From positions 108,854 to 172,853 of the forward strand of contig NZ_STFG01000006.1 in the NCBI RefSeq assembly GCF_004833285.1: DNA of 64,000 nucleotides, read 5' to 3'. The notes under the pieces were generated by a model. It was not told the DNA's origin and did not search any database. It saw nothing but the letters and a program-made list of their open reading frames with translations. The stretch comes from Lampropedia puyangensis. GTDB lineage: Bacteria > Pseudomonadota > Gammaproteobacteria > Burkholderiales > Burkholderiaceae_C. Each line of letters opens with the position of its first letter. The first letter of the stretch is position 1. A program made the position numbers and the translations under genes. Shown here in pieces: positions 56,813 to 64,000 of the stretch.

Positions 56813-57664
56813 ATGACCACCATCGCAGTCACTGGCGCAACCGGCCAACTGGGCCACTATGTCATTGAGCAACTCAAACAAAAAGTTGCCGCAAATTCCA
56901 TCGTTGCATTGGTCCGCAACCCAGCAAAAGCTGCTGCATTAGGTGTCACCGCCCGCCAAGCAGACTACGCCCAAGCCGATGCACTGGAGACAGCCTTAAC
57001 CGGCGTGAACACATTGGTGTTAATTTCCTCCAGCGAGGTTGGTCAACGGGCGCAACAGCATTCGAATGTGATCCAAGCGGCCAAAAATACGGGGGTGCAG
57101 CACATCATTTACACCAGCTTGCTGCATGCCGATACGTCGCCACTGAGTTTGGCTGAGGAACACCGTACCACTGAAGCAGAACTCAAGGCCTCTGGGCTGA
57201 CTTACACCATCTTGCGCAATGGCTGGTATACCGAGAATTATCTAGGTTCTGTAGGTGCTGCCTTGGAACACGGCGCACTGATTGGCAGCGCTGGGCAAGG
57301 CCGTATCGCATCCGCTACACGAGAGGACTTCGCCGCCGCAATCGTTGCAGTGGCTACAAGCACTGGCCACGCAAATGCCACCTATGAACTGGCAGGCGAT
57401 AGTGCCTGGACTCTGAGCGACCTTGCGACAGAAGTGTCCAAGCAATCAGGAAAAACGGTGGTGTATAACAATCTGCCAGAAGCCGAATATGCCAAGGCGC
57501 TGGCTGGCTTTGGCCTACCAGAAGGCTTGGCACAAGCGATTGCTTCTTGGGATGTTGGCGCATCACAAGGGGCACTGTTTTCCGACGATAAATCCTTATC
57601 CAAGCTAATTGGCCGCCCCACTACACCACTCGCAACAGCTGTCGAACGCGCCTTGAACGCATAG
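56813..57664 (+). CDS. qorB: NAD(P)H:quinone oxidoreductase, QorB-like
   Basis: A 283-residue NmrA/SDR-type protein similar to E. coli QorB (YtfG), which reduces quinones with NAD(P)H. The nucleotide loop is VTGATGQLGHYVIEQL at the N-terminus, followed by ALVRNPAKAAAL, HIIYTSLLHAD and YTILRNGWYTENY, the usual family pattern. AAGGAAC 7 bases before the ATG at 56813 sets the start over an earlier one at 56774. It is monocistronic, ended by a terminator at 57711. No HxlR regulator, which often accompanies qorB, is next to it. Confidence 0.9.
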   Translation: MTTIAVTGATGQLGHYVIEQLKQKVAANSIVALVRNPAKAAALGVTARQADYAQADALETALTGVNTLVLISSSEVGQRAQQHSNVIQAAKNTGVQHIIYTSLLHADTSPLSLAEEHRTTEAELKASGLTYTILRNGWYTENYLGSVGAALEHGALIGSAGQGRIASATREDFAAAIVAVATSTGHANATYELAGDSAWTLSDLATEVSKQSGKTVVYNNLPEAEYAKALAGFGLPEGLAQAIASWDVGASQGALFSDDKSLSKLIGRPTTPLATAVERALNA

Positions 57665-57710
57665 TTGTATTTGAACGGTCTACAGGCAAATCAAAGCCGC
57701 AACCACAACG

Positions 57711-57733
57711 AAGGGCGCACTGAGCGCCCTTTT
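57711..57733 (+). terminator. Rho-independent terminator of qorB
   Basis: AAGGGCGC and GCGCCCTT (8 bp, 5-base loop) are followed by TT. It lies 47 bp after the qorB stop, between convergent genes, and may act in both directions. Confidence 0.8.
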
Positions 57734-57787
57734 ACTATTCCGACCACAACACCAATTGCCACGCAAACCCCTTCCATTGAACCCGCG

Positions 57788-58726
57788 CTATTGGGATGTG
57801 CGTACAAAATGTTCAATGTTGTCGATCAATTGATCTGCCAAGCCTTGTATGGCTTCACTGCTGGCCCAAGCAATATGCGGCGTGAGAATCACATTGGGCC
57901 GGTTGGCCAAGCGCATCAAAGGATGTTCGGCAGGAGGCGGCTCAGGGCTTGCCACATCAAAACCAGCGCCAGCGATCCATCCCTTATCAAGGGCTTGCTC
58001 CATAGCTTGCTCATCAACCAAGCCACCACGTGCGGTATTGATGAGCAATGGCTGGCGCAGCATACGCTGAAATTCGTCTAGCCCAATCAACCCCTGGTTC
58101 TCAGGTGTCAGTGGGCAGTGCAACGTCAACACATCAGATTGTTCGAGTGTCTGTTCAAAAGGCGTATAGAGACCGCCACTTGTGCGTTGCCCCTTGCGAG
58201 CAGCAAAAAGCACGCGCATGCCCAAGGCTTTTCCCATCTGCCCCACTGCTTGCCCTAAAACGCCATCACCAATGATGCCAAGGGTTGATCCAGCCAAATC
58301 ACGAATAGGGTAGTCAAAAAAGCAGAATTGAGCAGCCTCCTGCCAACGACCGCGAAGCACCGCGCCACGGTATGCGCAAACACTGCGCCTTAAAGCAAAG
58401 ATCAAGGCGAATGTGTGCTCAGGAACCGTATGGATGGCATAGTTGCGCACATTACGCACAGCAATACCACGCGCTTGGCACGCCACAAGGTCAATGTTGT
58501 CGGTTCCGGTTGCAGCCACCGCCACCAAGCGCAGCCGAGTGGCCTTTTCCAGTGCCTCGGCAGTCAATGCAACTTTGTTCAAGATCACAACATCCGCATC
58601 GGCAATACGCTCTGCCACCTCATGGGGTGCGGTCCGGTCAAACACCTCCAAATCATGTGAAAAAGACAGTGGTTTGAGTACTGTCTCAGGGGACAGTGTT
58701 GCCCGATCAAGGAAAACAATTTTCAT
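57788..58726 (-). CDS. D-2-hydroxyacid dehydrogenase (glycerate dehydrogenase-like)
   Basis: A 312-residue NAD(P)-dependent enzyme reducing 2-ketoacids to D-2-hydroxyacids or the reverse. The nucleotide loop GIIGDGVLGQA is at 150-160. Catalytic residues are R233 (NTARGGLVDE), E262 (ASPEPPP) and H284 (LTPHIAWAS). Glycerate, hydroxypyruvate and phosphoglycerate are typical substrates; the neighbours (RraA-like protein, Bug receptor) suggest an organic acid catabolic role. No ribosome site precedes the ATG, and a 161-bp mobile element ends 22 bp upstream, so native control may have been disturbed. Confidence 0.92.
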   Translation of the reverse strand: MKIVFLDRATLSPETVLKPLSFSHDLEVFDRTAPHEVAERIADADVVILNKVALTAEALEKATRLRLVAVAATGTDNIDLVACQARGIAVRNVRNYAIHTVPEHTFALIFALRRSVCAYRGAVLRGRWQEAAQFCFFDYPIRDLAGSTLGIIGDGVLGQAVGQMGKALGMRVLFAARKGQRTSGGLYTPFEQTLEQSDVLTLHCPLTPENQGLIGLDEFQRMLRQPLLINTARGGLVDEQAMEQALDKGWIAGAGFDVASPEPPPAEHPLMRLANRPNVILTPHIAWASSEAIQGLADQLIDNIEHFVRTSQ

Positions 58727-58748
58727 GTAAAAAATCTATGAAACCTAA

Positions 58749-58909
58749 GGAAACTCTGCAAAAACATCGTTCGCTGGAATGGGTTCAGTATCAAAATGAG
58801 CCGCAAGGCCACTTTTGAAGGTGATAGCTGTCGCGAGTGACGAATAAGGCAACGCAGCGGATTGCTTAAGAACGCGCTCAAACCACAACAGTTTTTTTGC
58901 AGCGCTGCC
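58749..58909. mobile_element. 161-bp miniature element, copy 2 (IS5-like ends)
   Basis: The same length and orientation as the copy at 31861-32021, roughly 70% identical by eye, with shared blocks ATGAGCCGCAAGGC, CAACGCAGCGGAT and ACCACAACAG. The ends are GGAAACTCTGCAAAAA and the complement of GGCAGCGCTGCAAAAA. CTAA flanks it on both sides (58745-58748 and 58910-58913), a YTAR-type 4-bp target duplication. It has no coding capacity. Confidence 0.8.
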
Positions 58910-58998
58910 CTAACACACTGTTGCGTCAAAAACGTTGCAAAAGATGCCAAACCTCAAGCCTGCGTTGAGGCCTCGCGTAAAGGCCACGCGTAGACCCC

Positions 58999-59709
58999 TT
59001 AATGAATATCTTGATTACCTTGAGCCGCAGCGGCCACATCGCGCCAGGTAAAACCACTGCGTTTAGCGGCCTCAATCAAGCGGTTCTCGCGTACAGCAAT
59101 CGTTGCCACAGCATCGGCAATACGCTCGGCATAAGCATCAGGAATCACCACTGCGCCATGCTGATCAGCGTGAATCAAGTCATTAGGCTGGACAGCCATC
59201 CCTGCAACCGTGACTGGAATATTCATATCCACCACATGCACATGTCCGTGGCTGGGCATGACAGACCCAGCCAGCATTTGAAAGTCACTGGCATTGACTG
59301 GCAAGTCACGTACAGATCCATTAGTTACCACACCTTTAGCCCCTAAGCCGCGGTGAACATGCGAATTAACCTCCCCCCAAAATGAGCCAAATCCTGCACG
59401 AACCCCATCAAGGTCTTGCAGCACAATGATGCTCGGCTTTGGCCCCCCCTCATCCACATATTGGTACCACTGCAGGCGGCGCTCCTTCTGTTGCGCATCC
59501 CCCCAACGGCTCGGCTGCACTGAGCGAATAGTCCCTGTTCGGGCATAGCCCACTATGGCACCAAGGTGTGGGTAGGCGCAATGCAAAGGATCCGTATTGA
59601 ATCCATAGTATTGAAGCGCGGGGTCAATCGCCTCCAACGCGTTGCAAATAGTAGGCGTGTCATACTGAGCCAAAGCAGCCAACAGTTCTGCCGAATGAGG
59701 ATGCGACAT
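58999..59709 (-). CDS. RraA-family protein (4-hydroxy-4-methyl-2-oxoglutarate aldolase-like)
   Basis: A 236-residue RraA-fold protein. Landmarks: DTPTICNALEAIDP at the N-terminus, then the central GLGAKGVVTNGSVRDLP, with the metal- and substrate-binding aspartate of the aldolase group, and NDLIHADQHGAVVIP. Relatives are aldolases for 4-hydroxy-4-methyl-2-oxoglutarate or oxaloacetate decarboxylases; true RraA (RNase E inhibitor) is shorter, about 160 residues. AAGGACAAC sets the ATG at 59709. It lies between the dehydrogenase and the Bug receptor, on the same strand. Confidence 0.87.
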   Translation of the reverse strand: MSHPHSAELLAALAQYDTPTICNALEAIDPALQYYGFNTDPLHCAYPHLGAIVGYARTGTIRSVQPSRWGDAQQKERRLQWYQYVDEGGPKPSIIVLQDLDGVRAGFGSFWGEVNSHVHRGLGAKGVVTNGSVRDLPVNASDFQMLAGSVMPSHGHVHVVDMNIPVTVAGMAVQPNDLIHADQHGAVVIPDAYAERIADAVATIAVRENRLIEAAKRSGFTWRDVAAAAQGNQDIH

Positions 59710-59808
59710 GGTTGTCCTTAGGTATAGAAGAGTCAAAATCGCGATACAGACTTTGCTTTCGCAGTCTCAATGCATCGCATTCAAATACAGGGCATGCAAA
59801 ATACAGTG

Positions 59809-60789
59809 CTATTGTTTTTCGATGCCAGCCTTTTGCACCACTTGCGCCCAACGCTTAGCTTCTGTCTGAATGAATTGCCCATAGGCTTGGCTATCCCGGT
59901 ACGTGGCTTGCGCACTGGCTTTCGCCAAACGGCTACGGTAGTCCTCGCTGGCAACCACTTTGGCAATCGCCTGCTCTAAAGCATGCACAACTGCTGGCGG
60001 TGTTTGAGCTGGCGCCAAAACACCATTCCAAGGCTCCACAATCAGTGCACTCAGATGCTGCTCTCCAGCAGAGGCCACATTAGGAAATGCCGTATTGCGC
60101 TCGTTCGACGCCATCACCAAAGCTTTGAGTTTGCCGCTATTGATAAACGGCGTGGCAGGCGGCAAGTCCTCAAAAATCATGTCAATTTCGCCCCCCATCA
60201 AACCAGTGAGTGCTGGCGCCGAACCTCGGTATGGCACCTGCACAAGCGGCACACCCATTTCCATAGCAAAAAGCTCGCCCATCAAATGGGTCACTGAACC
60301 GTTACCTGGCGTGCCATAAGTCAATGGTTTTTCAGCTTTCTTAGCGTAAGCAACCAATTCCGCCACCGAATTTGCGGGAAATGATGGATTGGTAATCAAC
60401 ACCTTGGGCACGGAAGCCACCTGCGCCACCGGTGCGAACTTACTCGCCAAGTCTCCATCCACTGCTGCAGAAACCAAAGGCGTCGTCACCAAGGCAACGG
60501 TGTTGAGCAGCAATGTATATCCGTCAGGTTGTGCATTGGCTACGTAGTTGGTGGCAATTAAGCTGCCTGCTCCTGCACGATTTTCCACGACAACAGGTTG
60601 CTTGATTTCATGGCTGAGTCCTCCGGCCAAAATGCGCGCCACCATGTCTGTATTGCCACCAGGCGCAAATGGAACAACCAGTTGCACTGGCTTATTGGGC
60701 CATGTCACTTCGCTAGCGCCTGCGGCTGCAACCAGCACACTCAAAGACGATGCCACCAACAACTTGCAGGCCTTATAAAGGGAATTCAT
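59809..60789 (-). CDS. Bug/TctC-family solute-binding protein
   Basis: A 326-residue periplasmic receptor of the tripartite tricarboxylate family. The signal peptide ends VAAAGASE, and the mature part opens with WPNKPVQLVVPFAPGGNTDMVARI, the textbook opening. GGEIDMIFEDLPPATPFI and VPYRGSAPALTGLM are family-typical. It binds small organic acids for uptake. No TctAB membrane genes are adjacent, which is usual for the numerous Bug orphans of Burkholderiales. It is divergent from the LysR gene and is the first of a possible three-gene unit with the RraA and dehydrogenase genes. Confidence 0.93.
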   Translation of the reverse strand: MNSLYKACKLLVASSLSVLVAAAGASEVTWPNKPVQLVVPFAPGGNTDMVARILAGGLSHEIKQPVVVENRAGAGSLIATNYVANAQPDGYTLLLNTVALVTTPLVSAAVDGDLASKFAPVAQVASVPKVLITNPSFPANSVAELVAYAKKAEKPLTYGTPGNGSVTHLMGELFAMEMGVPLVQVPYRGSAPALTGLMGGEIDMIFEDLPPATPFINSGKLKALVMASNERNTAFPNVASAGEQHLSALIVEPWNGVLAPAQTPPAVVHALEQAIAKVVASEDYRSRLAKASAQATYRDSQAYGQFIQTEAKRWAQVVQKAGIEKQ

Positions 60790-60969
60790 ATTGTGTCTCC
60801 ATCATTGTTATTTCAAGGGCATGACTTATGGTGCGCCATGCTTGTGTAGCCCATTCTAGGGATGCAGGCCTCAAGAAAAACAACATAAAATCATTTCTAT
60901 TATTCAAAAAATACATAAATAAAAAGTTGAATCAATCCAATAAAAATAACCTGCAGAAAGCGCACTAAC

Positions 60970-61908
60970 ATGTCCTCCATTAACAGGCACGCCAGAACCC
61001 AACTTGTTGCCGGGCTGGAATTGCTTTTAGCGATTGAGCGCCACCGCTCAATCAGCAAAGCAGCCGTGAGTTTGGGGATCACTCAATCTGCCGCCTCGCG
61101 GCAGCTGCAGGCACTCGAAACGATGGCAGGCGCGCCCTTGTTCCTGCGAACAACACGCAGCATCAAACCCAGTGATGCAGGACAAGCGCTGCTACACAGT
61201 GGCAACGAGTTATTGCACAACGCCGACCTCTTGCTTGAAGGTCTGCGCACCTCAACCGGCAACCCGGATGTACTGAAAATAGCCTCCAGCCCGCTGTTTT
61301 GCCAACAGCACATCGTGCCTAGACTCAAAGCATTTCGGCAAGCCTATCCAAGCATAGAGATTAAGCTCACACTCAGCTACGATCCTATCGATTTAGCCCG
61401 TGACGACATAGATTTGCTTGTCTACATTGGCCACCTGCCCGACCGGCGCCTGGTGGCATCGCGCATTGCACTGCAGCGACGCATACTGTGCGCTGCACCC
61501 AGCTTTCTTGCCAGTCGTGGGCCACTTCACACGCCAGAAGATGTCAGTCGCCTGCCCTGCCTCATCCACACGCAATTGACATCCAACGGACTTTGGTTTC
61601 ACAGAGTTGGGAAAACCCTCAAAGAATTACACGTGGCAGGTCCGCTGGCCTCAAACAGTACCGAAGCCTTATTGAAAGCGGCAGTACAGGGCTGGGGCTT
61701 AACACTGATGCCACGCTGGGCCGTCCACGCAGAGCTGCAGGCCGGCACACTCATGCGAGTCCTCCCACAATATGATTTTGATATTGAACAACAGGCGCGT
61801 GAAATTTGTTTTCTCTGGCAACCCCAAATGTCCCGCTCACTGAAGCTTCGCAACTTTATTGACTTCTTCTCTGACATATTTGGCAAGCCCGCATACTGGG
61901 ATCGCTAA
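60970..61908 (+). CDS. LysR-family transcriptional regulator
   Basis: A 312-residue LysR regulator. The helix-turn-helix is at about 17-75 (SISKAAVSLGITQSAASRQLQALE), followed by the linker and an effector domain from about 95 (LKIASSPLFCQQHIVPRLKAF). It is divergent from the Bug receptor gene with 180 bp between, a layout in which the regulator usually controls that operon and itself. The effector is probably the transported acid or a product of it (inference). Divergent from the Bug gene, and followed by fumarase on the same strand. Confidence 0.92.
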   Translation: MSSINRHARTQLVAGLELLLAIERHRSISKAAVSLGITQSAASRQLQALETMAGAPLFLRTTRSIKPSDAGQALLHSGNELLHNADLLLEGLRTSTGNPDVLKIASSPLFCQQHIVPRLKAFRQAYPSIEIKLTLSYDPIDLARDDIDLLVYIGHLPDRRLVASRIALQRRILCAAPSFLASRGPLHTPEDVSRLPCLIHTQLTSNGLWFHRVGKTLKELHVAGPLASNSTEALLKAAVQGWGLTLMPRWAVHAELQAGTLMRVLPQYDFDIEQQAREICFLWQPQMSRSLKLRNFIDFFSDIFGKPAYWDR

Positions 61909-61968
61909 TGCCACCGAACACACACTGCAATTTGAATCACTGCATTCGGGCGTGAAACGCAATGCCAT

Positions 61969-61996
61969 TTGCACACCTTTAGAGCGGCGATAATGG
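61969..61996 (+). promoter_or_regulatory. Candidate sigma-70 promoter of fumarase
   Basis: TTGCAC and TAATGG, 16 bp apart, lie 82 bp before the fumarase ATG in the 169-bp gap after the LysR gene. Match and position are reasonable, but the spacing is one below optimal. Confidence 0.35.
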
Positions 61997-62077
61997 CGGC
62001 GCGTTATTGCGCATTGGTTCGTCTGTTTATTAACAAGAAGGCTGGCACGTACCGGACCTTCACAACACCCCCACGCC

Positions 62078-63634
62078 ATGACTACTACTGCCATTCGTCA
62101 GGATGACCTGATCGAGTCGATCGCGGCCGCCCTGCAATACATCAGCTACTACCACCCTGCCGATTACATTGAGCACTTGGCTCGCGCCTACGAGTGGGAG
62201 CAAAGCCCCGCCGCCAAAGATGCGATGGCGCAAATTCTCACCAACTCCAAAATGAGCGCGACTGGCCATCGCCCGATCTGCCAGGACACCGGCATCGTCA
62301 ACGTGTTCCTCAAAGTCGGTATGGATGTGAAGTGGGATGGCTTCACCATGGGTTTGGAAGACGCCATCAACGAAGGCGTGCGCCGTGGCTACAACAACGC
62401 CGATAACCAACTGCGCGCCAGCGTGGTGGCCGACCCGCACTTTGCCCGCAAGAACACCAAAGACAACACCCCTGCTGTCATCAATGTACAAATCGTGCCC
62501 GGCAATACGGTGGACGTGACGGTTGCTGCCAAAGGCGGTGGCAGCGAAAACAAATCCAAAATGATCATGATGAACCCCAGCGACAGCTTGGTCGACTGGG
62601 TGCTCAAAACCGTACCTACCATGGGCGCGGGCTGGTGCCCACCGGGCATGCTGGGCATTGGCATTGGCGGCACGGCAGAGAAAGCCGTGTTGCTGGCCAA
62701 AGAAAGCCTGATGGAAGACCTGAATATGTACGAGCTGCAGCAAAAAGCGGCGCGCGGCGAGAAGCTTGATCAGGTCGAAGAGCTGCGCTTGGAGCTGTAC
62801 GAAAAAGTCAACGCCCTCGGTATTGGCGCGCAAGGTTTGGGCGGTCTCACCACCGTGCTTGACATCAAAATCAAGATGTACCCCACGCACGCGGCCAGCA
62901 AACCAGTGGCGATGATCCCCAACTGCGCCGCCACACGCCACGCCCACTTTGTGATGCGCGGTGAAGGCGCCGTGTATTTGGATGCGCCTTCACTCGATTT
63001 GTGGCCCAAAATTGATTGGGAACCTGATTACAACAAGAGCAAAAAGGTCAACCTCAACACCCTCACCAAAGAAGAAGTGGCGAGTTGGAAACCGGGCGAT
63101 ACCTTGCTGCTCAACGGCAAGATGCTCACCGGCCGCGACGCTGCGCACAAGCGCATTCAAGACATGCTTGCCAAGGGCGAAAAGTTGCCGGTGGACTTCA
63201 CCAACCGCGTGATCTACTACGTGGGCCCAGTAGATCCCGTACGTGACGAAGCCGTCGGCCCTGCAGGCCCGACCACCGCCACGCGTATGGACAAATTCAC
63301 CGACATGATGCTGGAGCAAACCGGCCTGATCGCCATGATCGGCAAGGCCGAGCGCGGCCCTGTCGCCATTGAATCCATCAAAAACCACAAGAGCGCCTAT
63401 CTCATGGCCGTAGGCGGCGCTGCCTACTTGGTGTCCAAGGCCATCAAGAATGCGAAAGTAGTCGGCTTTGAAGACTTGGGCATGGAAGCCATCTACGAAT
63501 TTGACGTCGTCGATATGCCCGTCACCGTCGCAGTCGATGCAGGCGGCACCAGCGCCCACGTAACCGGCCCCGCTGCATGGCAAGAAAAAATAGCCAAGGG
63601 TGAAGCGAAGGTGATGTTGCTAACGGAAGCCTGA
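62078..63634 (+). CDS. fumA: Class I (iron-sulfur) fumarate hydratase
   Basis: A 518-residue fumarase of the oxygen-sensitive [4Fe-4S] class, catalysing fumarate to malate in the citric acid cycle. Cluster ligands are C68 (ICQDTG), C187 (GWCPPG) and C283 (NCAATRH). The two domains of the fused form, N-terminal alpha and C-terminal beta, are both present (beta region with RVIYYVGPVDPVRDEAVGPAGPT split by the swivel at about 340). Length fits E. coli FumA/B (548) and related betaproteobacterial forms. Third-codon positions look richer in G and C than in its neighbours, as expected for a highly expressed gene. It ends 38 bp before a terminator. Confidence 0.95.
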   Translation: MTTTAIRQDDLIESIAAALQYISYYHPADYIEHLARAYEWEQSPAAKDAMAQILTNSKMSATGHRPICQDTGIVNVFLKVGMDVKWDGFTMGLEDAINEGVRRGYNNADNQLRASVVADPHFARKNTKDNTPAVINVQIVPGNTVDVTVAAKGGGSENKSKMIMMNPSDSLVDWVLKTVPTMGAGWCPPGMLGIGIGGTAEKAVLLAKESLMEDLNMYELQQKAARGEKLDQVEELRLELYEKVNALGIGAQGLGGLTTVLDIKIKMYPTHAASKPVAMIPNCAATRHAHFVMRGEGAVYLDAPSLDLWPKIDWEPDYNKSKKVNLNTLTKEEVASWKPGDTLLLNGKMLTGRDAAHKRIQDMLAKGEKLPVDFTNRVIYYVGPVDPVRDEAVGPAGPTTATRMDKFTDMMLEQTGLIAMIGKAERGPVAIESIKNHKSAYLMAVGGAAYLVSKAIKNAKVVGFEDLGMEAIYEFDVVDMPVTVAVDAGGTSAHVTGPAAWQEKIAKGEAKVMLLTEA

Positions 63635-63672
63635 AGTACACGCTAAAGTGACCTCTGTTTGATGTTTCATGC

Positions 63673-63704
63673 AAAAAGCCGCTCCACTGATGGGGCGGTT
63701 TTTT
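63673..63704 (+). terminator. Rho-independent terminator of fumarase
   Basis: AAAAAGCCGCTCC and GGGGCGGTTTTTT form a 13-pair stem with two wobble pairs and a 6-base loop, followed by T residues. Confidence 0.88.
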
Positions 63705-64000
63705 GTTGGCAGATACTTTTTAGTCTTTGCACTCTGTACGCGATAAAACACAAAATCGCATGGAGCCTGCCATTTAGCGACAGGATTACCAACATCAACT
63801 GTGAGTCACTCATGCGACCGTCATTTAGGTCCTAGCTTCAAACAATCCATCCGCAAATTTTTAGGCCTACCTAATAGACCTTCGCACTTGCCTTCCCTAT
63901 GTAAGCAAGTGCTTCTGCTTGCATTAGGCGGTCTAACTCTGCAAAATGCAGGCCTTCTAATTCTAGTTAGGTGTTTGCTTGGCAAGCCTTGCAACGTTGG
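63705..64000. other. Right-end region with inverted repeats
   Basis: About 300 bp with no credible gene on either strand. From 63865 on it holds several short inverted repeats: ACTTGC/GCAAGT, GCAAG/CTTGC, CTGC/GCAG, and CTAACT/AGTTAG, plus repeated CTAA and TAGG motifs. It could be the start of another mobile or structured element that continues beyond the window. Confidence 0.35.

Noticed and set aside
63890..64000. Right-end repeats read as a CRISPR array
   Set aside because: The repeats are short, of differing sequence and unevenly spaced; there are no direct repeats with unique spacers and no cas genes.

Overview
The window looks like a chromosomal segment of a betaproteobacterium of the order Burkholderiales, probably near the Comamonadaceae or Alcaligenaceae. 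The evidence is a Bug/TctC-type solute receptor, a trimeric general porin of the Burkholderiales type, paired cyanophycin synthetases, a Kup potassium transporter, a single-chain acyl-CoA carboxylase and moderate GC content. I cannot name the genus from sequence alone. There are no phage, plasmid or CRISPR features. The only mobile DNA I see is two copies of a 161-bp element without genes.

Layout, left half. 109-8368 is a cyanophycin locus: cphA, a second synthetase with a degraded Mur-ligase half (CphA2-like), and a divergent pair encoding an ABC transporter with a zinc ribbon and a DUF1854 protein. 8634-13359 holds a porin, an exported repeat protein and a branched-chain amino-acid-type binding protein. 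13746-19584 holds a TetR regulator divergent from an acyl-CoA ligase and a fused biotin-dependent acyl-CoA carboxylase. 19653-25008 is a sulfonate/sulfone desulfurisation locus: an amidohydrolase-like protein, an SsuD-type monooxygenase, an atypical sigma-54 activator, an SfnC/DszC-like flavoprotein and an FMN reductase. 25373-31732 is a cobalamin uptake operon (BtuB, F, C, D plus a luciferase-like oxidoreductase) behind a well-formed cobalamin riboswitch. 32134-36475 holds kup with a KdpE/short-KdpD two-component pair.

The centrepiece is 36741-54920, about 18 kb of tightly packed, same-strand genes forming an aryl polyene (APE) pigment cluster. It has a ketosynthase/chain-length-factor-like pair, a second full ketosynthase, two acyl carrier proteins, a ketoreductase, two hotdog dehydratases, an acyl-ACP ligase, a thioesterase, acyl- and glycosyltransferases, a LolA-like carrier, an MMPL exporter and lipoproteins. 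Gene order follows the E. coli/Xenorhabdus ape clusters closely, but three things differ. An MIO-type aromatic ammonia lyase is inserted, no methyltransferase is present, and a flavoprotein carrying the flavin-halogenase WxWxIP motif sits between exporter and lipoprotein. I infer a hydroxycinnamate-derived, possibly halogenated or otherwise oxidised polyene, attached to a lipid and exported to the outer membrane.

Right end. An SPFH-domain lipoprotein and a small membrane protein follow (55262-56430), then a tRNA with a CAU anticodon, a QorB-like quinone reductase, and a catabolic-looking group (2-hydroxyacid dehydrogenase, RraA-like aldolase, Bug receptor, divergent LysR regulator). A class I fumarase with its own terminator comes last. 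The final 300 bp contain inverted repeats but no gene I can support.
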